Source: a virus. From it: a stretch of DNA of 47,363 bases. This document shows positions 47,335 through 47,363 of the stretch, piece after piece. The DNA lies in the IMG/VR virus record IMGVR_UViG_3300028025_003037, positions 1-47,363 of that record. One strand, written 5' to 3'. The stretch's first letter is position 1, and the number at the start of each line of letters is the position of its first letter. Below the pieces are notes generated by a model. The model was not told where the DNA came from and did no database searches. It worked only from the letters and a program-made list of their open reading frames with translations. The position numbers and the translations under genes are program-made.

Positions 47335-47363
47335 AAAGTTTTAAAAATCAGGAAATAATTTAT

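Overview
This window is a large part of the genome of a tailed phage, AT-rich and tightly packed. Most neighbouring genes overlap by 1-8 bases or abut. Several features point to an actinobacterial host: a WhiB-type regulator, a small DUF7455-type zinc protein, and frequent extended -10 promoters, many of which appear to start leaderless mRNAs. The low G+C together with SsuD-like, Hsp20 and multiple 2OG-oxygenase genes would fit a phage of streamlined aquatic Actinobacteria, but the host is inference. No integrase, repressor of known type, portal or major capsid gene is visible, so the head module probably lies outside the window.

Layout. 1-8833 (+): tail module, from the C-terminal end of the tape measure protein through a large minor tail/hub protein to small minor tail or fibre proteins. 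8833-21016 (+): replication and recombination (MerR-like DNA-binding protein, DnaB-type helicase, primase, gp32-like ssDNA-binding protein, DNA polymerase III alpha, RecA-like ATPase, two PD-(D/E)XK nucleases, RuvC-like resolvase, DUF3310). 21006-23855 (+): packaging (probable small terminase, large terminase) with a 2OG-Fe(II) oxygenase between them. 23873-30233 (+): an unusual export and lysis region with an Ig-like/coiled-coil secreted protein, a PA14-domain secreted protein that seems to start at ATT, holin-like proteins, a proteasome-beta/HslV-like Ntn hydrolase, a secreted subtilisin-like protease, tRNA-Asn and a CHAP endolysin.

30233-40200 (mostly +): accessory region. It has three DUF2061 membrane proteins, two of three SsuD/luciferase-like proteins, an APS-kinase/nucleotidyltransferase fusion, a staphylococcal-type nuclease, 2OG oxygenases, WhiB, Hsp20 between two candidate structured RNAs, and HNH nucleases. 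40203-46906 (mostly -): four tRNAs (Arg, Glu, Ile, Met), a 43-residue CDGSH iron-sulfur protein, a 2OG oxygenase, a polynucleotide 3'-phosphatase-like HAD protein, the third SsuD-like protein, and about fifteen very small genes, many with zinc ribbons or membrane segments. 46971-47363 has no genes but carries perfect DnaA boxes, iterons phased at 10 bp and many AAACCT motifs, and looks like a replication origin.

Most striking: three diverged SsuD-like paralogues, one of them translationally coupled to a CysC-like fusion; twelve genes whose ATG lies exactly six bases after a -10 box; the proteasome-like peptidase and secreted subtilase in the lysis region; and the origin-like right end.
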